Shown here piece by piece: positions 17,577 through 26,347 of a DNA stretch of 64,000 nucleotides. The position numbers and the translations under genes are program-made. The DNA is taken from assembly GCA_966424055.1 (NCBI GenBank), contig CBJLMB010000014.1, forward strand, positions 85,511 through 149,510, read 5' to 3'. Every line of letters starts with the position of its first letter. The first letter of the stretch is position 1. Below the pieces are notes generated by a model. That model was not told the origin of the DNA and did no database searches. It saw only the letters and a program-made list of their open reading frames with translations. Source of the stretch: Deminuibacter sp966424055. GTDB taxonomy: Bacteria; Bacteroidota; Bacteroidia; Chitinophagales; Chitinophagaceae.

Positions 17577-18107
17577 ATGAAAGTATACGTTGCTAAATAT
17601 AAACTGAACGATAAAATTTTCTATACCTCGCGGATAGACGAAAAAGATACCTACGGGGTATTTTACCTGCTCACCCAGCAGGGAGAGGTCGGGATCATTG
17701 ATTGCATCAATGATAAACCGGCCGCACTGGATGATATTGAACAGGCGCTGAAAGAAAATACCCGCTTCGCCGCACTGGCAGGCCACCGTAAAAACGATTA
17801 CCTGCAGGATGCCTGGCGTTTTTTTGCTGATACATCTGCCGGTGGTGAAATATGGTACCTGGGGCATATTTATGGTGTGCCGGAAATAGGCGGTGCGTTT
17901 ACCGCCGAAAACAGGAAACTGCTCACCAAGCTGGACAGCTACCAGAAAGAGGAGGAGGTGCAGAAAGTGCAGTTTACAAAATGGTTATCACTGAGCCGCA
18001 GCGAAAAGACTGAAATGATTGACTTGTTTATGCAAAATCCTGTTCAGCAGAGTTACCCTATTCTGCATGATTTTTTTCACGACACGAAAAACAACACCTA
18101 TCGCTAG
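17577..18107 (+). CDS. Unknown 176-residue protein, immunity candidate 1
   Basis: It lies 63 bases downstream of the multidomain toxin, the typical place for an immunity gene. The protein is cytosolic by sequence (no signal or membrane segment), with a beta-rich start (MKVYVAKYKLNDKIFYTSRI, GEVGIIDCIND) and a helical C-terminal half (KLLTKLDSYQKEEEVQKVQF). No family is recognised. A cytosolic immunity protein would suit either the metallopeptidase or the ADP-ribosyltransferase-like domain acting in the cytoplasm. The last bases, around TATCGCTAGCGATA, form a short palindrome overlapping the stop codon. Confidence 0.55.
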   Translation: MKVYVAKYKLNDKIFYTSRIDEKDTYGVFYLLTQQGEVGIIDCINDKPAALDDIEQALKENTRFAALAGHRKNDYLQDAWRFFADTSAGGEIWYLGHIYGVPEIGGAFTAENRKLLTKLDSYQKEEEVQKVQFTKWLSLSRSEKTEMIDLFMQNPVQQSYPILHDFFHDTKNNTYR

Positions 18108-18174
18108 CGATAGGATGACCGGATAAATTCTACCCTGGAGAACTGCTTTGTTGCTTTTATTGTACACTATATAA

Positions 18175-18618
18175 TTGCATAGAATTTTGAATAAGCTGTT
18201 CATCTATCTGGGGGCTGATGATCCGGGTGCCTTTCTTGGCAGGCTGCCGGCCGCGGCAAGGGAAATTGAACTGGAAAAGGGATTTCTTCTCTATGTTTTC
18301 GACGACCTTGGTATACGGGTATGGCGGGAAAACGGCCTGGTAAAACAGGTGCAGGCTGTGCTGGAGAAAGACCAGCGGAATATGGCCAATCTCAATTTCC
18401 CCGGTTCTGTTTTTAAAGGACAGATATTTATTAAGGATATGCCATTGCAAACACCACTGCAGTTGTCTGATATCAAAGAAAGCAAAGATGTGCGGATAGA
18501 GAAAGACAATGACAGTGTGCAGTACAAACTGCATATTTATTACCTGTTCGTGAAAGAAAGAAAATACATCCTGTGGGCAGATAAAGACGATAAAAAAGTT
18601 ATCTCCATCTCGTTTTAA
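18175..18618 (+). CDS. Unknown 147-residue protein, immunity candidate 2
   Basis: No ATG exists near the 5' end: an in-frame TAA lies directly before the TTG at 18175, and a second TTG at 18187 (MNKLFIYLGADDPG) is the other possible start. Coding character is supported by the sequence LEKGFLLYVFDDLGIRVWREN and the C-terminal strands YKLHIYYLFVKERKYILWAD. No family is recognised. It is soluble and has alternating beta strands like many small immunity proteins. It could also be a gene that has lost its original start. It lies four bases before the next small gene. Confidence 0.5.
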   Translation: MHRILNKLFIYLGADDPGAFLGRLPAAAREIELEKGFLLYVFDDLGIRVWRENGLVKQVQAVLEKDQRNMANLNFPGSVFKGQIFIKDMPLQTPLQLSDIKESKDVRIEKDNDSVQYKLHIYYLFVKERKYILWADKDDKKVISISF

Positions 18619-18622
18619 AGCG

Positions 18623-18925
18623 ATGCATTATTGCATGACACCACTTGCTATTAGTAAACAGCTGCTGTTCGACGGCCTGGAAAATGAACTGGTAACCACT
18701 TCTTTTACGCTGACGATCGAACGCACTACACTGGTAGTGTCGATGAATGATATAACCGGTAGTACAGCGGTTCCGCCGCAATACCCGGGCAAACAAAAAA
18801 GCCGCGAGGGACTTGAACTGTACTACCTGCAAAAAGCACCCTACCTGATACAATTCTCTTTTGGTGAATTTCAGCCTGCGCGTTATATGTTGTACCTTGA
18901 AGCCGTGTGGAAAGACAACAGGTGA
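18623..18925 (+). CDS. Unknown 100-residue protein, immunity candidate 3
   Basis: A short soluble protein with strands at LVTTSFTLTIERTTLVVSMND and YLIQFSFGEFQPARYMLYLEA. Starts at 18623 (MHYCMTPL) and 18635 (MTPL) are both possible. It is packed tightly: four bases after the previous stop and one base before the next ATG, so the three genes 18175-19562 are probably translated from one message. No family is recognised. Confidence 0.5.
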   Translation: MHYCMTPLAISKQLLFDGLENELVTTSFTLTIERTTLVVSMNDITGSTAVPPQYPGKQKSREGLELYYLQKAPYLIQFSFGEFQPARYMLYLEAVWKDNR

Positions 18926-18926
18926 A

Positions 18927-19562
18927 ATGCAAACGCTATCCTATTCAATCTGCAACAAAGTGCCAAACGGAAAACAGGTTTATATCACGCTTATCTTTCA
19001 GTCACTGCTGCGCTATCTCGCTGTTCCCGTAAACTATATGCGGGCCGCGGTTATTTGTGTGCTGGGTATTCTTGCCTGCCTGGCGTATGAATGGAAAGTG
19101 CAGCATGACCAGGAAAACAAGCTGCAGGTGATTGCAGGAACATTCACGCATTGCGCAACCGGCAATACAACCATGACATGCATTCAATTCAATGGCAAAC
19201 AACTACAGGTACAGCCGGAAAATCTACCCGGAAAAATAAGGAACCGGATACAGGAGAACAGTGCTGTGCAAACACTCGTAACAGATACCGCTTCGGTTAA
19301 TTGGAGCAAACCGGTGCTCGCTAATTTTGATGCAGGTAAACAGCTAAAAGTCCCCGGCATTTTAAACTGTGCAGGACTGGTCATCAGCGGACAAACATGG
19401 CTGTCACCAAAAGCCATGATCAAAAAATGGTCTTCCGGAACTGATACAGTGCTGATCGGGATATGCCAGTTCATTTTTGTTTTTGTACTGGTCTTTATCA
19501 GTGTCCTGTTCTTTGGTGCAATTTATCCTTTTATACTGCGCGGGCGGAGGGCAGGGCGGTAG
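18927..19562 (+). CDS. Unknown two-helix membrane protein at the end of the T6SS cluster
   Basis: ATG at 18927 follows the previous stop by one base; the frame is open further upstream but that would overlap the previous gene. The 211-residue protein has a membrane segment around residues 35-52 (AAVICVLGILACLAYEW), a periplasmic or extracytoplasmic loop of about 120 residues containing CATGNTTMTCIQF, and a second membrane segment around 178-200 (FIFVFVLVFISVLFFGAIY) with a short Arg-rich tail. No family is recognised. A membrane-bound immunity protein would suit a toxin with membrane segments, but this rests on position. It is the last + gene before the oppositely directed glycan operon. Confidence 0.5.
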   Translation: MQTLSYSICNKVPNGKQVYITLIFQSLLRYLAVPVNYMRAAVICVLGILACLAYEWKVQHDQENKLQVIAGTFTHCATGNTTMTCIQFNGKQLQVQPENLPGKIRNRIQENSAVQTLVTDTASVNWSKPVLANFDAGKQLKVPGILNCAGLVISGQTWLSPKAMIKKWSSGTDTVLIGICQFIFVFVLVFISVLFFGAIYPFILRGRRAGR

Positions 19563-19577
19563 CCGATGCTAGGGTGG

Positions 19578-20849
19578 CTAGCCTAGTATTGCTGCATACC
19601 TGTCTTTGTCAAGGCCCAGTGCATAATCCAGTTTTTGCTGGATATCTTCATTGCTGAAGCTGGTTTCAAAATCGTTATACAGGCGGTGTATGATACCGGA
19701 AAATGCTTCTGTTGTGGCAAAAAGATCATCGGCAACCGGGTATTCAAGATCGAATTGGCTGCTGAAAAAACGCAGGGTGGGGATGCCCCACATGTAACAT
19801 TCAAAATAACAGGATGTATTCACTGTAATGCAAAAATCGGTTTGCCGGTTATTGAGCACATCCTGTAAGGTGAGTTTGGCGCTTGCCAGCTGGAACCCGG
19901 CACCCCGGTGGATCTCTGTAAGCAGGTGCTGGTATTTTTTCCTGCTCAATGAGGGATGCAGTTTAAAATGGAAAGAGAAGCTGTTGTCATGTTGTGCATT
20001 GAACCTGGCAAGAATATCGACGACCTGTTCATTCTCTTTTTCAAAATCTCTCCGTGATAAAAAAACGACACAGTTCTTTTGCACCGGCTTTCTCAATGGC
20101 GACCTGTTCTTTTCACGGGGATAGCCTGCCGCAATAATGCTTTTTTCATCCAGTCCAAAGCGGATCAGTTCATCCCTTGAATAATCGCCCCAGGTTAAAT
20201 GGCAGCCGGCTACAATATTGCTGTATTCCACTGCATCAATAAAATTCTTTTCATAAATACGGGTTGCACCATGCTGCAGGTCGTAAGTGGCGATCTGCCG
20301 TTTATTAAAATACTGCGTAATCAGGTTTTCCAGGTACATCACACTACAGAAGGATACGTATTTTTCAACCGGTGCATTTATTTCTTCCTCGGCACAATCT
20401 ATATTGTTTAAAGTATGGGTGAGCAGCGAAGCAATATGTAAACGCTGGTTGCGTGACAGCCCGGTTAAATGTTTTGTTTTCTGTAAGCCCAGGCGGATAT
20501 GTGAAATGTTCAACCGTTTTTTTTTAGGCAGCAAAGCCAGGCTGAACCTGGTTAGGTTACTGATGCGGGCGGTTACATACTCCCATATCTCCACATAATC
20601 TTTCCGGGAAGTGAACTCGACAAAAGTGGATAACACACCGGTGGCGGCTTTGGGAAATTTGCTGAAATTATAAGCCTTGCTGAAATTTTTAATGATACGG
20701 CTGTTAGAAGTTTTGGCACCGCGTAAAACAATATCCCGCAAAACCGAATCCATGATTTTCTGAACGGCATAGCCCCTGTAATCGAAAGATACAGTGTGCA
20801 TCACTTCATTAAACAATTCGCGCCTGCTGCCTGCTTCACTGGAATTCAT
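19578..20849 (-). CDS. GT-B type glycosyl/glycerophosphotransferase-like protein
   Basis: The 423-residue protein is the last gene of a minus-strand operon. Its C-terminal half resembles the donor-binding half of GT-B transferases used for capsule and lipopolysaccharide: DLQHGATR near residue 193, HLTWGDYSRDELIRFG near 217, AAGYPREKN, FHFKLHPSLSRKKY near 290 and a final TVNTSCYFECYMWGIPTLRF near 345. The QHG, KLHP and NTS-E motifs are the kind seen in KpsS/CDP-glycerol transferase-like enzymes. I infer that it transfers the CMP-activated acidic sugar made by its neighbours. The N-terminal 150 residues are less typical and basic. The gene lies 84 bases after the HAD phosphatase gene. Confidence 0.6.
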   Translation of the reverse strand: MNSSEAGSRRELFNEVMHTVSFDYRGYAVQKIMDSVLRDIVLRGAKTSNSRIIKNFSKAYNFSKFPKAATGVLSTFVEFTSRKDYVEIWEYVTARISNLTRFSLALLPKKKRLNISHIRLGLQKTKHLTGLSRNQRLHIASLLTHTLNNIDCAEEEINAPVEKYVSFCSVMYLENLITQYFNKRQIATYDLQHGATRIYEKNFIDAVEYSNIVAGCHLTWGDYSRDELIRFGLDEKSIIAAGYPREKNRSPLRKPVQKNCVVFLSRRDFEKENEQVVDILARFNAQHDNSFSFHFKLHPSLSRKKYQHLLTEIHRGAGFQLASAKLTLQDVLNNRQTDFCITVNTSCYFECYMWGIPTLRFFSSQFDLEYPVADDLFATTEAFSGIIHRLYNDFETSFSNEDIQQKLDYALGLDKDRYAAILG

Positions 20850-20933
20850 TGGTACCGGTTATTTTTGGTTGAGTATAGTAATAAAACAAGGCATGCGGCC
20901 GAAAAGTTGTTTGCAGTGCTGCCTGCCTGTTTG

Positions 20934-21563
20934 TTATTTTTCTGAAGTAAAAGAAACGATATAAGCGATACCCGGCATCTGCTGCAGGCGTTGTGAATTA
21001 TAGCCAAAAAAACCGATGGCGTTTTCTGCCGCTGCCTGGGCATCGTTCACTGAATCGCCAATAAGACAGGTAAGGTGCAGGGGATAGCCCTTTTGCGCCA
21101 GCAACTGTTTAACATTGTCGGCCTTGGTAGTGGGGGAGCCGTGGATGCTTTGAAAATATCCGGTAATACCCAGCTCGGCGCATACATACCGGAGCTCATC
21201 TTCGGCAGATGCAGAAACAAGATGAAAATTTTTCCTGTCTTTTTCCCTGCTGATATAATTTACCGAATCACTGATCAGGAGGTCTTTATTGCGCAACAGC
21301 TCGCGCATAATAACTGAAAACCTGTCGGCATATTGTTTTACCTCAGCCTCACTGATCTTCTGCTGCAGTATTTGCTCAAAAAAATAGCGTATTTTATGAA
21401 AACGGGAAAGGCCGCCGTTTTTGCGGTGATAATCCATCAGGCGGGCTACTTTGTCTTTTTCAAAAGCGCTGAATATTTGTTCAAAGCCAAGGTCGCGTAT
21501 GGGATTAGAATCCATGATAACGCCGTCAAAATCCCAGAAAATATTTTTATAGTTTTCCAGCAT
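20934..21563 (-). CDS. HAD-family phosphatase in ulosonic-acid-like operon
   Basis: A 209-residue haloacid dehalogenase phosphatase. Motif I is DFDGVIMDS (nucleophile Asp13), motif II VSASAED near residue 117, a Lys follows (TTKADN), and motif IV is LIGDSVNDAQAA near 167. The helical cap lies between motifs I and II, as in phosphoglycolate phosphatase-like enzymes. The start overlaps the cytidylyltransferase gene by 17 bases, so the two are translationally coupled. By analogy with KdsC it would dephosphorylate a 3-deoxy-ulosonic acid phosphate before CMP activation, but it is not a KdsC relative by fold class: the cap is larger. Confidence 0.78.
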   Translation of the reverse strand: MLENYKNIFWDFDGVIMDSNPIRDLGFEQIFSAFEKDKVARLMDYHRKNGGLSRFHKIRYFFEQILQQKISEAEVKQYADRFSVIMRELLRNKDLLISDSVNYISREKDRKNFHLVSASAEDELRYVCAELGITGYFQSIHGSPTTKADNVKQLLAQKGYPLHLTCLIGDSVNDAQAAAENAIGFFGYNSQRLQQMPGIAYIVSFTSEK

Positions 21564-22308
21564 GTTTTTTTTGTTGTATAAAATTTTCGGCCAGTATTAC
21601 ATCTTCGGGGGTGTCTACAGCAATGGTGTTGCCACCTGTTTCTACCATCATTACCTCTTTACCTGCATCGAGAAAACGGAGTATCTCAATATCTTCATAT
21701 AGCTCGCATCCTGCTTTTTCCTGGTAGCTGCCATATAAAGCCAGCTCAGGGGCCGTGAATGCATAAATGCATACCTGTTTTTTATATACAGGTGTACCCA
21801 CCGATGCGCTTTTGATACCCGGTACCGGTAACCGTGACATGTACAGCAATCTGTTGTCTTTGGCTGTTACAACTTTTGGAATATTGATATTGGCAGGATC
21901 TTCATCTGGCAGCAGGCTGCACATACCGTTTACAATTTTATCCATATGCTGCTGTTTAATACCGGCGATGCGCACAATATCTGCCGGGTCAACAAAAGGT
22001 TCATCACCCTGCACATTGATATAAATATCGGCGGCTATCTGCTGCGATAACTCATAGATCCTGTCTGTACCGGTTTTGCACCGGTCGCTTGTCATCACTG
22101 CGGTATAGCCATACCGTGTACAGGTATCTGCTATGCGTTTGTCTTCTGTGGCGATATAAGTGTTTTCGCGACCCAGGGCCTGTTCTACTTTGCGGGCTAC
22201 ATGAATGATCATGGGCAGACCGTCGATCTGCACCAGTGGTTTTCCCGGGAAACGGGACGATTGGTATCTCGCAGGGATGACACCAATGATATGCATTGTT
22301 GTTGCCAT
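21547..22308 (-). CDS. CMP-sugar synthetase (KdsB-like cytidylyltransferase)
   Basis: The 253-residue protein activates an acidic sugar with CTP, giving CMP-sugar and pyrophosphate. It has the KdsB signature IPARYQSSRFPGKPL at residues 11-25, TSDRCKTGTDRIYE near 73-86 and INVQGDEPF near 96-104, and the length is right for 3-deoxy-manno-octulosonate cytidylyltransferase. Because it is clustered with a non-KdsA aldolase and a HAD phosphatase, it may act on a different ulosonic acid, so I leave the symbol empty. It starts 45 bases downstream of the aldolase gene. Confidence 0.82.
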   Translation of the reverse strand: MATTMHIIGVIPARYQSSRFPGKPLVQIDGLPMIIHVARKVEQALGRENTYIATEDKRIADTCTRYGYTAVMTSDRCKTGTDRIYELSQQIAADIYINVQGDEPFVDPADIVRIAGIKQQHMDKIVNGMCSLLPDEDPANINIPKVVTAKDNRLLYMSRLPVPGIKSASVGTPVYKKQVCIYAFTAPELALYGSYQEKAGCELYEDIEILRFLDAGKEVMMVETGGNTIAVDTPEDVILAENFIQQKKHAGKL

Positions 22309-22353
22309 ACTATGCCGGTAAAAATATTACAATTTTTGTCTGTTGTGTATTAC

Positions 22354-23916
22354 TTATAATAACCTGAATATAGAAACCTGTTCCATATTGGTATAACGGG
22401 TAGGTGTAAGCGAATACAGTTGCAATCCTGCAGCTACTGCCAGGTCGATAATGCGCTGGTTTTCGTGGAAAAGCTCAATATCACCGGGTCTTTCCTCCGC
22501 TGTGTACCCATCGAACCCAAAAAGATATATGGAAGAAGCTTTCAGGTCGCGGGCGGCCTGTATAGCCAGGGCCAGTGGTGAATCTTCATAAGCAGGGGCA
22601 AAAGCACTTGTAATATCCAGCTGGTACAGGTTGCTGATAAATGCCGGTATATAAATACCCGATTGACTGGTTACCGGTGGCAATATAAATTTATTGGCTG
22701 CAGCTATAGCTGTTGCTTCGGTAAATGACTGCAGGCGCTTGCCTTCATTGCCAAACAGGCAATAGTACTGATTGCACTGCTCCAGTTTTCTGAACAGCGG
22801 CGCAAAACGGCTGCTGGCATGTATGATGGAGAAATTATGTTGTGCTGCCGCTTTTTGCTGCACCAGTTTTTCAAAAGCGGTGAACTGATCGGTAGTGCTG
22901 GAACCGCCGCCTATAATAAATACTTCCTTAGAGGCAGGCTGACTGCTGAGTTGCAGCGCATTCACTGCAGTCCGCTCTGTTTTGCCCGGCAGAAAGCTGG
23001 AAAGCCGCTGTATAATATTACCGATAGAATAACGGCGTTTGTTCATTTGCGACATTACTTCCTGCTGGGGAATAGAATATTTGCCTGCCAGCATATAGGC
23101 AAGATTGGTTCCCCATTTGAACCTGCTGTTCAATTGTTGAAATTCTTCTGTAAGAGCAGCGAGCTGGTCAAAATCCACTGCTTTCTCCAAATGATCTGCC
23201 AGTACGGTAAGCAATAATTCTGTTTTAAGATTGCCTGCGCCACGGCCCATCCCGGTAACGGTTGCATCAGCTATCACACAGCCATGGTCAAGGGCGGTAA
23301 GTGTATTGGCCAGGGCCATTTCCAGGTTGTTATGCCCGTGAAAGCCCAGTGGGATATCTGTATGCATTTGTACCTGCTGCAGCAGGCTTTGCAATTGCGC
23401 CGGGAACATAGCGCCCAGTGAATCTACCAGGTACAGGTAGTCGATCTCTTTCAATTGTTCCAGTTGCTGCAGAAATGCCTGATCGTGTTGCCAGTTGGAA
23501 GCGTACATGATGTTTAATGCCACTGCATACCCCATATCTTTTAAACGGCTGGCCAGGTGAATGCCATTGGGCAGTTTGGCCGGGGCCAGCGCGATACGTA
23601 CCAGGTCAACATATTGTTTGCAGGGTGCTAATAAGCGCGAAAGCTGGTCGGGCGGCGTATCTTTTTCGTCCAGCATGATGGCTTTTTTTACATACGGCAT
23701 CAAGCTGGCGGCTTTTTCCAGGATATAGGGAGGGGTATAAAACAATTCGCCCAGGTACCGGTCGTCACGGATGCTCCGGTAACCTATTTCTACAAAATCC
23801 ACGGGCAGCCGGGCCATAGCGGTAAAATAGTTGTGCTGAACCGCCGTGGCATAGTTCCAGTTATTATAGTAGCCTCCGTCCCGAAGGGTGCAGTCTAATA
23901 TTTGAATTTTTTTCAT
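22354..23916 (-). CDS. DRE-TIM (HMGL-like) aldolase with unknown C-terminal domain
   Basis: The first gene of the operon encodes 520 residues. Residues 1-290 are an HMGL-like/4-hydroxy-2-oxovalerate aldolase-like barrel: LDCTLRDGGYYNNW at 7-20, DFVEIGYRS near 40, and the metal-binding GFHGHNNLEMALANT near 192, then DATVTGMGRGAGN near 218. Residues 340-520 form a second domain (EVFIIGGGSSTTDQF, NFSIIHASSRFAPL, YLFGFDGYTAEERPGD) that recalls MptE/DUF115-like Rossmann domains of surface-glycan loci. Pyruvate-type aldolases of this superfamily make or break 2-oxo acids, so with its neighbours it probably builds the carbon skeleton of a 3-deoxy-2-ulosonic acid. The role of the C-terminal domain is unknown. 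Confidence 0.75.
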   Translation of the reverse strand: MKKIQILDCTLRDGGYYNNWNYATAVQHNYFTAMARLPVDFVEIGYRSIRDDRYLGELFYTPPYILEKAASLMPYVKKAIMLDEKDTPPDQLSRLLAPCKQYVDLVRIALAPAKLPNGIHLASRLKDMGYAVALNIMYASNWQHDQAFLQQLEQLKEIDYLYLVDSLGAMFPAQLQSLLQQVQMHTDIPLGFHGHNNLEMALANTLTALDHGCVIADATVTGMGRGAGNLKTELLLTVLADHLEKAVDFDQLAALTEEFQQLNSRFKWGTNLAYMLAGKYSIPQQEVMSQMNKRRYSIGNIIQRLSSFLPGKTERTAVNALQLSSQPASKEVFIIGGGSSTTDQFTAFEKLVQQKAAAQHNFSIIHASSRFAPLFRKLEQCNQYYCLFGNEGKRLQSFTEATAIAAANKFILPPVTSQSGIYIPAFISNLYQLDITSAFAPAYEDSPLALAIQAARDLKASSIYLFGFDGYTAEERPGDIELFHENQRIIDLAVAAGLQLYSLTPTRYTNMEQVSIFRLL

Positions 23917-24013
23917 GCGCTTAAAAGCAAATTAAATTTAAATTTCCTCAACCGGGGAATAATGTTATCATAATACTTTTGCGTCCATTATGGCTTAATC
24001 CGCCTAAGATTAC

Positions 24014-25204
24014 ATGGCACGCCCTGCTTTGATCATTTTATTGCTGATTTGTTTAATGGAATCCTGTCAAAAGGATTTCGACGCCTTCCATAACGAGGGC
24101 GCACAACATCGCTTCCCCTTCGGCCTGGTTTCCGGTATTGATACCGCACTGGGCGCTACTTATCTTATTAATGCAGGAAAAGACCCCCTGATCGGTTTCA
24201 GGAAATGGGAAGGTATTCCTACCATTGCTGCAGATTCTGCCGGACGGCATTTATTCGTTGGCTGGTATTCGGGTGGTAATGGCGAAGGCTCGGGTAACTA
24301 TATTACCCTGTCTGTAAGCAACAACAATGGTGGTTACTGGCTGAACGACCAGCTGGTGATATATCCCAGGAATACACAGATACGTTTTTTCGATCCCTGT
24401 TTATGGAGGGATAAATATGATAAAATATGGTTGTTCCTGGCTAAATCGCGCACTTACTGGGATGGTGATGGCGGGGTATGGGCACTGAAATTAACCTGGA
24501 AGCCCGATACCATTGTCAACAGCCTGGCCAGGCATTTATACGATGGGGTGATGATCAATAAACCGATCGACCTTACAGATAACAACCGTATTCTTTTCCC
24601 TGTATCGGTATGGGATCAGAAACCTACCAACCCGGCTAAAACCGGTACTTTTATTTACAGCACCACTTATGGCAGCGGCGCACCGCAGTTCCAGTCGCTT
24701 GTTAAATACTCTTCTGTAAAAGTGCCGCAAACCATCCGCACCTTCGATGAACACCAGCTGGTACAGACCGACGACCCGGAAAGAATGCTTTGTTTTGTAC
24801 GCACCACCAAAGGCGTATACTACTGCAAGAGCCTGGATTATGGTAAAACCTGGAGTGCGCTGGTGCCGTTTAAACTGGTGGGAACAACGGCTGACAGCCG
24901 GTTTCATATTGTACGGCTGCGTTCAGGAAACCTGATGCTGATCGTTAACAACAGCAGCGTCCGTACCAATATGATGGTGTTTTTGTCCAAGGACAATGGC
25001 AACACCTGGCCCTGCAAACTTCTTATTGACAACCGCAGCAATATTTCTTATCCCGATGCCATTGAAACAGGTAATGGTACTATTCATATGGTGTACGACC
25101 GCGACCGGTATACAGCAAAAGATATTTTATATGCGCGGTTTACCGAGAACGATATTATCAAGGGGAATACCAAGGGCATTTACAAAGCCAAGATCAACCG
25201 GTAA
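24014..25204 (+). CDS. Sialidase-like (BNR/Asp-box) lipoprotein
   Basis: The 396-residue protein has a lipoprotein signal (ALIILLLICLMESCQK, Cys at residue 18) and a beta-propeller pattern with Asp-box-like turns: SNNNGGYW near residue 102, SLDYGKTWSAL near 275, and SKDNGNTWPC near 325. The first conserved Arg of sialidases could lie in the GFRKWEGIPTIA segment. An exo-sialidase or other glycan-binding propeller role on the cell surface is likely, but the substrate is not clear. It diverges from the ulosonic-acid operon with 97 bases between the starts, so the two could share regulation. Confidence 0.68.
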   Translation: MARPALIILLLICLMESCQKDFDAFHNEGAQHRFPFGLVSGIDTALGATYLINAGKDPLIGFRKWEGIPTIAADSAGRHLFVGWYSGGNGEGSGNYITLSVSNNNGGYWLNDQLVIYPRNTQIRFFDPCLWRDKYDKIWLFLAKSRTYWDGDGGVWALKLTWKPDTIVNSLARHLYDGVMINKPIDLTDNNRILFPVSVWDQKPTNPAKTGTFIYSTTYGSGAPQFQSLVKYSSVKVPQTIRTFDEHQLVQTDDPERMLCFVRTTKGVYYCKSLDYGKTWSALVPFKLVGTTADSRFHIVRLRSGNLMLIVNNSSVRTNMMVFLSKDNGNTWPCKLLIDNRSNISYPDAIETGNGTIHMVYDRDRYTAKDILYARFTENDIIKGNTKGIYKAKINR

Positions 25205-25321
25205 TAGAAGCCGGGCTGGGCATCATGAAATGCCCCGAACTGCGGGAGAGCTTTCTTCACATTACATGCAGCATTATCTTTCTTTACACTGTTCTTCTCC
25301 GGCGGTTCAGGGCATGGCAGG

Positions 25322-26296
25322 CTAATTGGTGCTGAGTACCAGTTGCGGTAAACGGATACCTGCTTCTGCAGCACTGACCAGGGTATTGTTGTTCAGTTTC
25401 ATGGTCATTTCAGAGAAATGGTATTTCAGGCAATCCAGGAAATTGCGGATGGCCACATTCTGTTTGCAGGTGGCTGCATACCAGGTGCGTTTGGCTACTT
25501 CTGGCGGCAGGGGGATAGCGACAATATCCCTTGTTTCCAGGTAGGGCTGTACTATCCAGTCGGCCAGTACACTGATACCCAGGTTGGCGCTCACCATTTC
25601 TATAATGGCATCAGTATAATGTATGCGGTGCAGGTTTTTGGGTTTTACTTGCTGCAGTTGCATCATGTTTTCTATCACTGGTACAACACCGGATGCGGGA
25701 TCGCTGAAAGACAGGAACAATTCTTCATCCTGGAAATCGCTGATCTTTACCATTCTTTTTTTCGCCAGCGGATGCTGCCTCGACATAATCGCCAGCAGCC
25801 TGTCTTCAAATATCGGTTCGTACTGGATATTGGGGTTGTTGATCTTTGTTTTTACAATGCCGATATCCAGTTCGCCTTTCAATAAAAATTCCAGCGGCCG
25901 GTGAGTGGCATTGGATACAATATGAATATTGATATCGGGGCATTTGCTTTTGTAATACTTGATAATACAGGGAAGCCAGTGGTAGGCGGTATAACACTGG
26001 GTACTGATGTTTAAGGTACCTATCTGGCCCATTTTCAGGTTGCGTATATCTTCTTCCAGTGAATGCAGCTCGATAAGGATACGTTCGGCGCTGGACAGGA
26101 AGCGGATGCCTTCATCAGACAGCTGTAATTTTTTGCCTTTGCGGTCAAAAATAGCTGTGTCCATTTCCCGTTCCAGCTCTTTCAACTGGTGGCTGAGTGC
26201 GGATTGTGTTAAATGAAGGGCGTCTGCTGCTTTGGTAAGTGTGCCTTCTCTTACAATTGTGCTTACCAGCTTAAAGTGGTGAAGACCAATATTCAT
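25322..26296 (-). CDS. LysR-family transcriptional regulator
   Basis: The 324-residue regulator has the LysR winged helix at the N-terminus (HFKLVSTIVREGTLTKAADALHLTQSALSHQLKELE split here as residues 7-43) and a substrate-binding domain from about residue 90 (GTLNISTQCYTAYHWL, LLKGELDIGIVKTK, MVSANLGISVLADW). The pattern TQCYTAYHWLP resembles MetR-like regulators. It is divergent from the TolC-RND-adaptor operon, and a GTTAA/TTAAC palindrome lies just upstream, so it probably controls itself and the efflux genes in response to a small ligand. Confidence 0.88.
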   Translation of the reverse strand: MNIGLHHFKLVSTIVREGTLTKAADALHLTQSALSHQLKELEREMDTAIFDRKGKKLQLSDEGIRFLSSAERILIELHSLEEDIRNLKMGQIGTLNISTQCYTAYHWLPCIIKYYKSKCPDINIHIVSNATHRPLEFLLKGELDIGIVKTKINNPNIQYEPIFEDRLLAIMSRQHPLAKKRMVKISDFQDEELFLSFSDPASGVVPVIENMMQLQQVKPKNLHRIHYTDAIIEMVSANLGISVLADWIVQPYLETRDIVAIPLPPEVAKRTWYAATCKQNVAIRNFLDCLKYHFSEMTMKLNNNTLVSAAEAGIRLPQLVLSTN

Positions 26297-26324
26297 GGGT
26301 AATCATTTTTTTATTAGGAAGCCC

Positions 26325-26347
26325 GTTAATCGTTAACGCATATTAAC
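26325..26347. promoter_or_regulatory. Candidate LysR operator between regulator and efflux operon
   Basis: GTTAA (26325-26329) faces TTAAC (26333-26337), and GTTAA (26332-26336) faces TTAAC (26343-26347) with six bases between; a further GTTAAC lies at 26374-26379. The nested T-A-rich inverted repeats 29 bases before the LysR start fit LysR T-N11-A type sites. The assignment is from symmetry and position. Confidence 0.4.

Noticed and set aside
18861..18926. Upstream extension of the membrane protein gene at 18927
   Set aside because: It would overlap the preceding small gene by 65 bases and adds residues with no likely signal. The ATG at 18927 fits the one-base spacing.
21547..22308. Definite KdsB of the lipopolysaccharide core
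   Set aside because: Motifs fit KdsB, but the linked aldolase is not KdsA and the phosphatase is not KdsC-like, so the substrate is left open.
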